Under the pieces are notes generated by a model. It saw only the letters and a list, made by a program, of their open reading frames with translations. It was not told the DNA's origin and did no database searches. Of a DNA stretch of 64,000 bases, positions 63,700 through 64,000 are shown one piece after another. This DNA comes from Rutidosis leptorrhynchoides (taxonomy: Eukaryota; Streptophyta; Magnoliopsida; Asterales; Asteraceae). Position 1 is the first letter of the stretch. Each line of letters begins with the position of its first letter. Location: positions 255,159,501 to 255,223,500 of the forward strand of contig NC_092341.1 of NCBI RefSeq assembly GCF_046630445.1, in the 5' to 3' direction. A program made the position numbers and the translations under genes.

Positions 63700-64000
63700 G
63701 CTCCGGCGGTGATAAGGGTAAGGACATTCGATTGTATTAGAGATCCCGCTTGTTGTTTAAGGGGCGCTTTTGGGATGTGATAGCTTTTGGAGTTCGACCG
63801 AGACTTGGGTAGTTTAACCCCAAACACTATGCTCATAGTGTCGTTTGGAAATTAAACTAGTGTGGTCGAAACTCGAACTTTAGTATGAAACTCGTAAAAC
63901 GGCCGGTGTGGGCCCCATTTTGTAAAACTCATTTTATTATTGAATCGTGTGAGTTTTAACCATTATAACATGTTGTGAAAAGCGTTTCGTCTAAATATGT

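Larger units (their letters stand above)
55213..64000 (+). mobile_element. LTR-F: LTR-type element in COP2, split by GYP-G, runs off right edge
   Basis: It begins TGTAAGACCCTAATC at 55213 inside COP2 RT, continues to 55463, and resumes after GYP-G at 62704 to the edge (about 1.55 kb of its own sequence seen). U3 has GC palindromes (55313-55352). On the right it has a predicted intron (63192-63699) with five copies of a GAACCAAAGAGCCGGTAGC motif. These parts are alignable to the GYP-G LTR in the opposite orientation, so the families are related. Autonomy unknown. Confidence 0.7.

Overview
This window is a stack of nested plant transposable elements with no recognisable host gene. The organism is a flowering plant, probably a eudicot and most likely Asteraceae. 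That rests on Ty1/copia and Ty3/gypsy pol proteins, initiator-Met tRNA primer sites, a Stowaway MITE, a plant L1 LINE tail, a tRNA-derived SINE, and many long LTRs opening TGTAACGACCCGG or TGTGACAACCCGG, which I associate with Tekay-type chromoviruses of composites. The family assignment is inference from memory.

Left nest (1-48,896). The oldest layer is a minus-strand gypsy element, GYP-C (first LTR about 34,722-48,896, interrupted). Three elements sit in it: a complete non-autonomous element NA2 (34,880-43,078, target duplication GTTTA), a solo LTR SOLO-S (43,963-46,245, duplication TCATT), and a minus-strand copia element COP1 (from beyond the left edge to 34,418). COP1 carries an extra ORF downstream of pol. 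COP1 is split inside gag by NA1 (6,209-32,742, duplication CAGTG). NA1 has a degenerate minus-strand solo LTR (SOLO-D, about 7,288-12,714) in its 5' LTR; SOLO-D holds a Stowaway MITE and a probable Helitron end. The single ORF of NA1 is split by TEK1 (14,878-26,691, duplication CAGTG again), a full-length decayed Tekay-like chromovirus. A 5'-truncated L1 LINE lies in the TEK1 3' LTR.

Right nest (48,897-64,000). A tRNA-derived SINE abuts GYP-C. A 1-kb long-inverted-repeat element and a 125-bp palindromic MITE follow. Next comes a decayed plus-strand copia element COP2, whose reverse transcriptase is cut by a new LTR (LTR-F, running off the right edge). LTR-F in turn holds a minus-strand chromovirus GYP-G that lacks gag and its primer site.

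Main new signals. (1) Almost every gypsy-type LTR carries an intron-like cassette: a GTGAGT donor and a TTTATTCTCAG or TTTTATAG acceptor about 470-770 nt apart, with a small stem-loop just upstream of the acceptor whose stem changes in a compensatory way between families. Lineage-specific tandem arrays sit inside it. (2) NA1 and NA2 are related non-autonomous elements with different LTRs. They share a small unrecognised protein and a 63-nt hairpin, and NA1 shares its post-primer leader with TEK1 and GYP-C. (3) GC-rich tandem hairpin clusters occur in five otherwise unrelated AT-rich elements. (4) Internal copies of the polypurine-tract motif occur in TEK1, NA1 and NA2. All identities were judged by eye; no alignment or database search was run.
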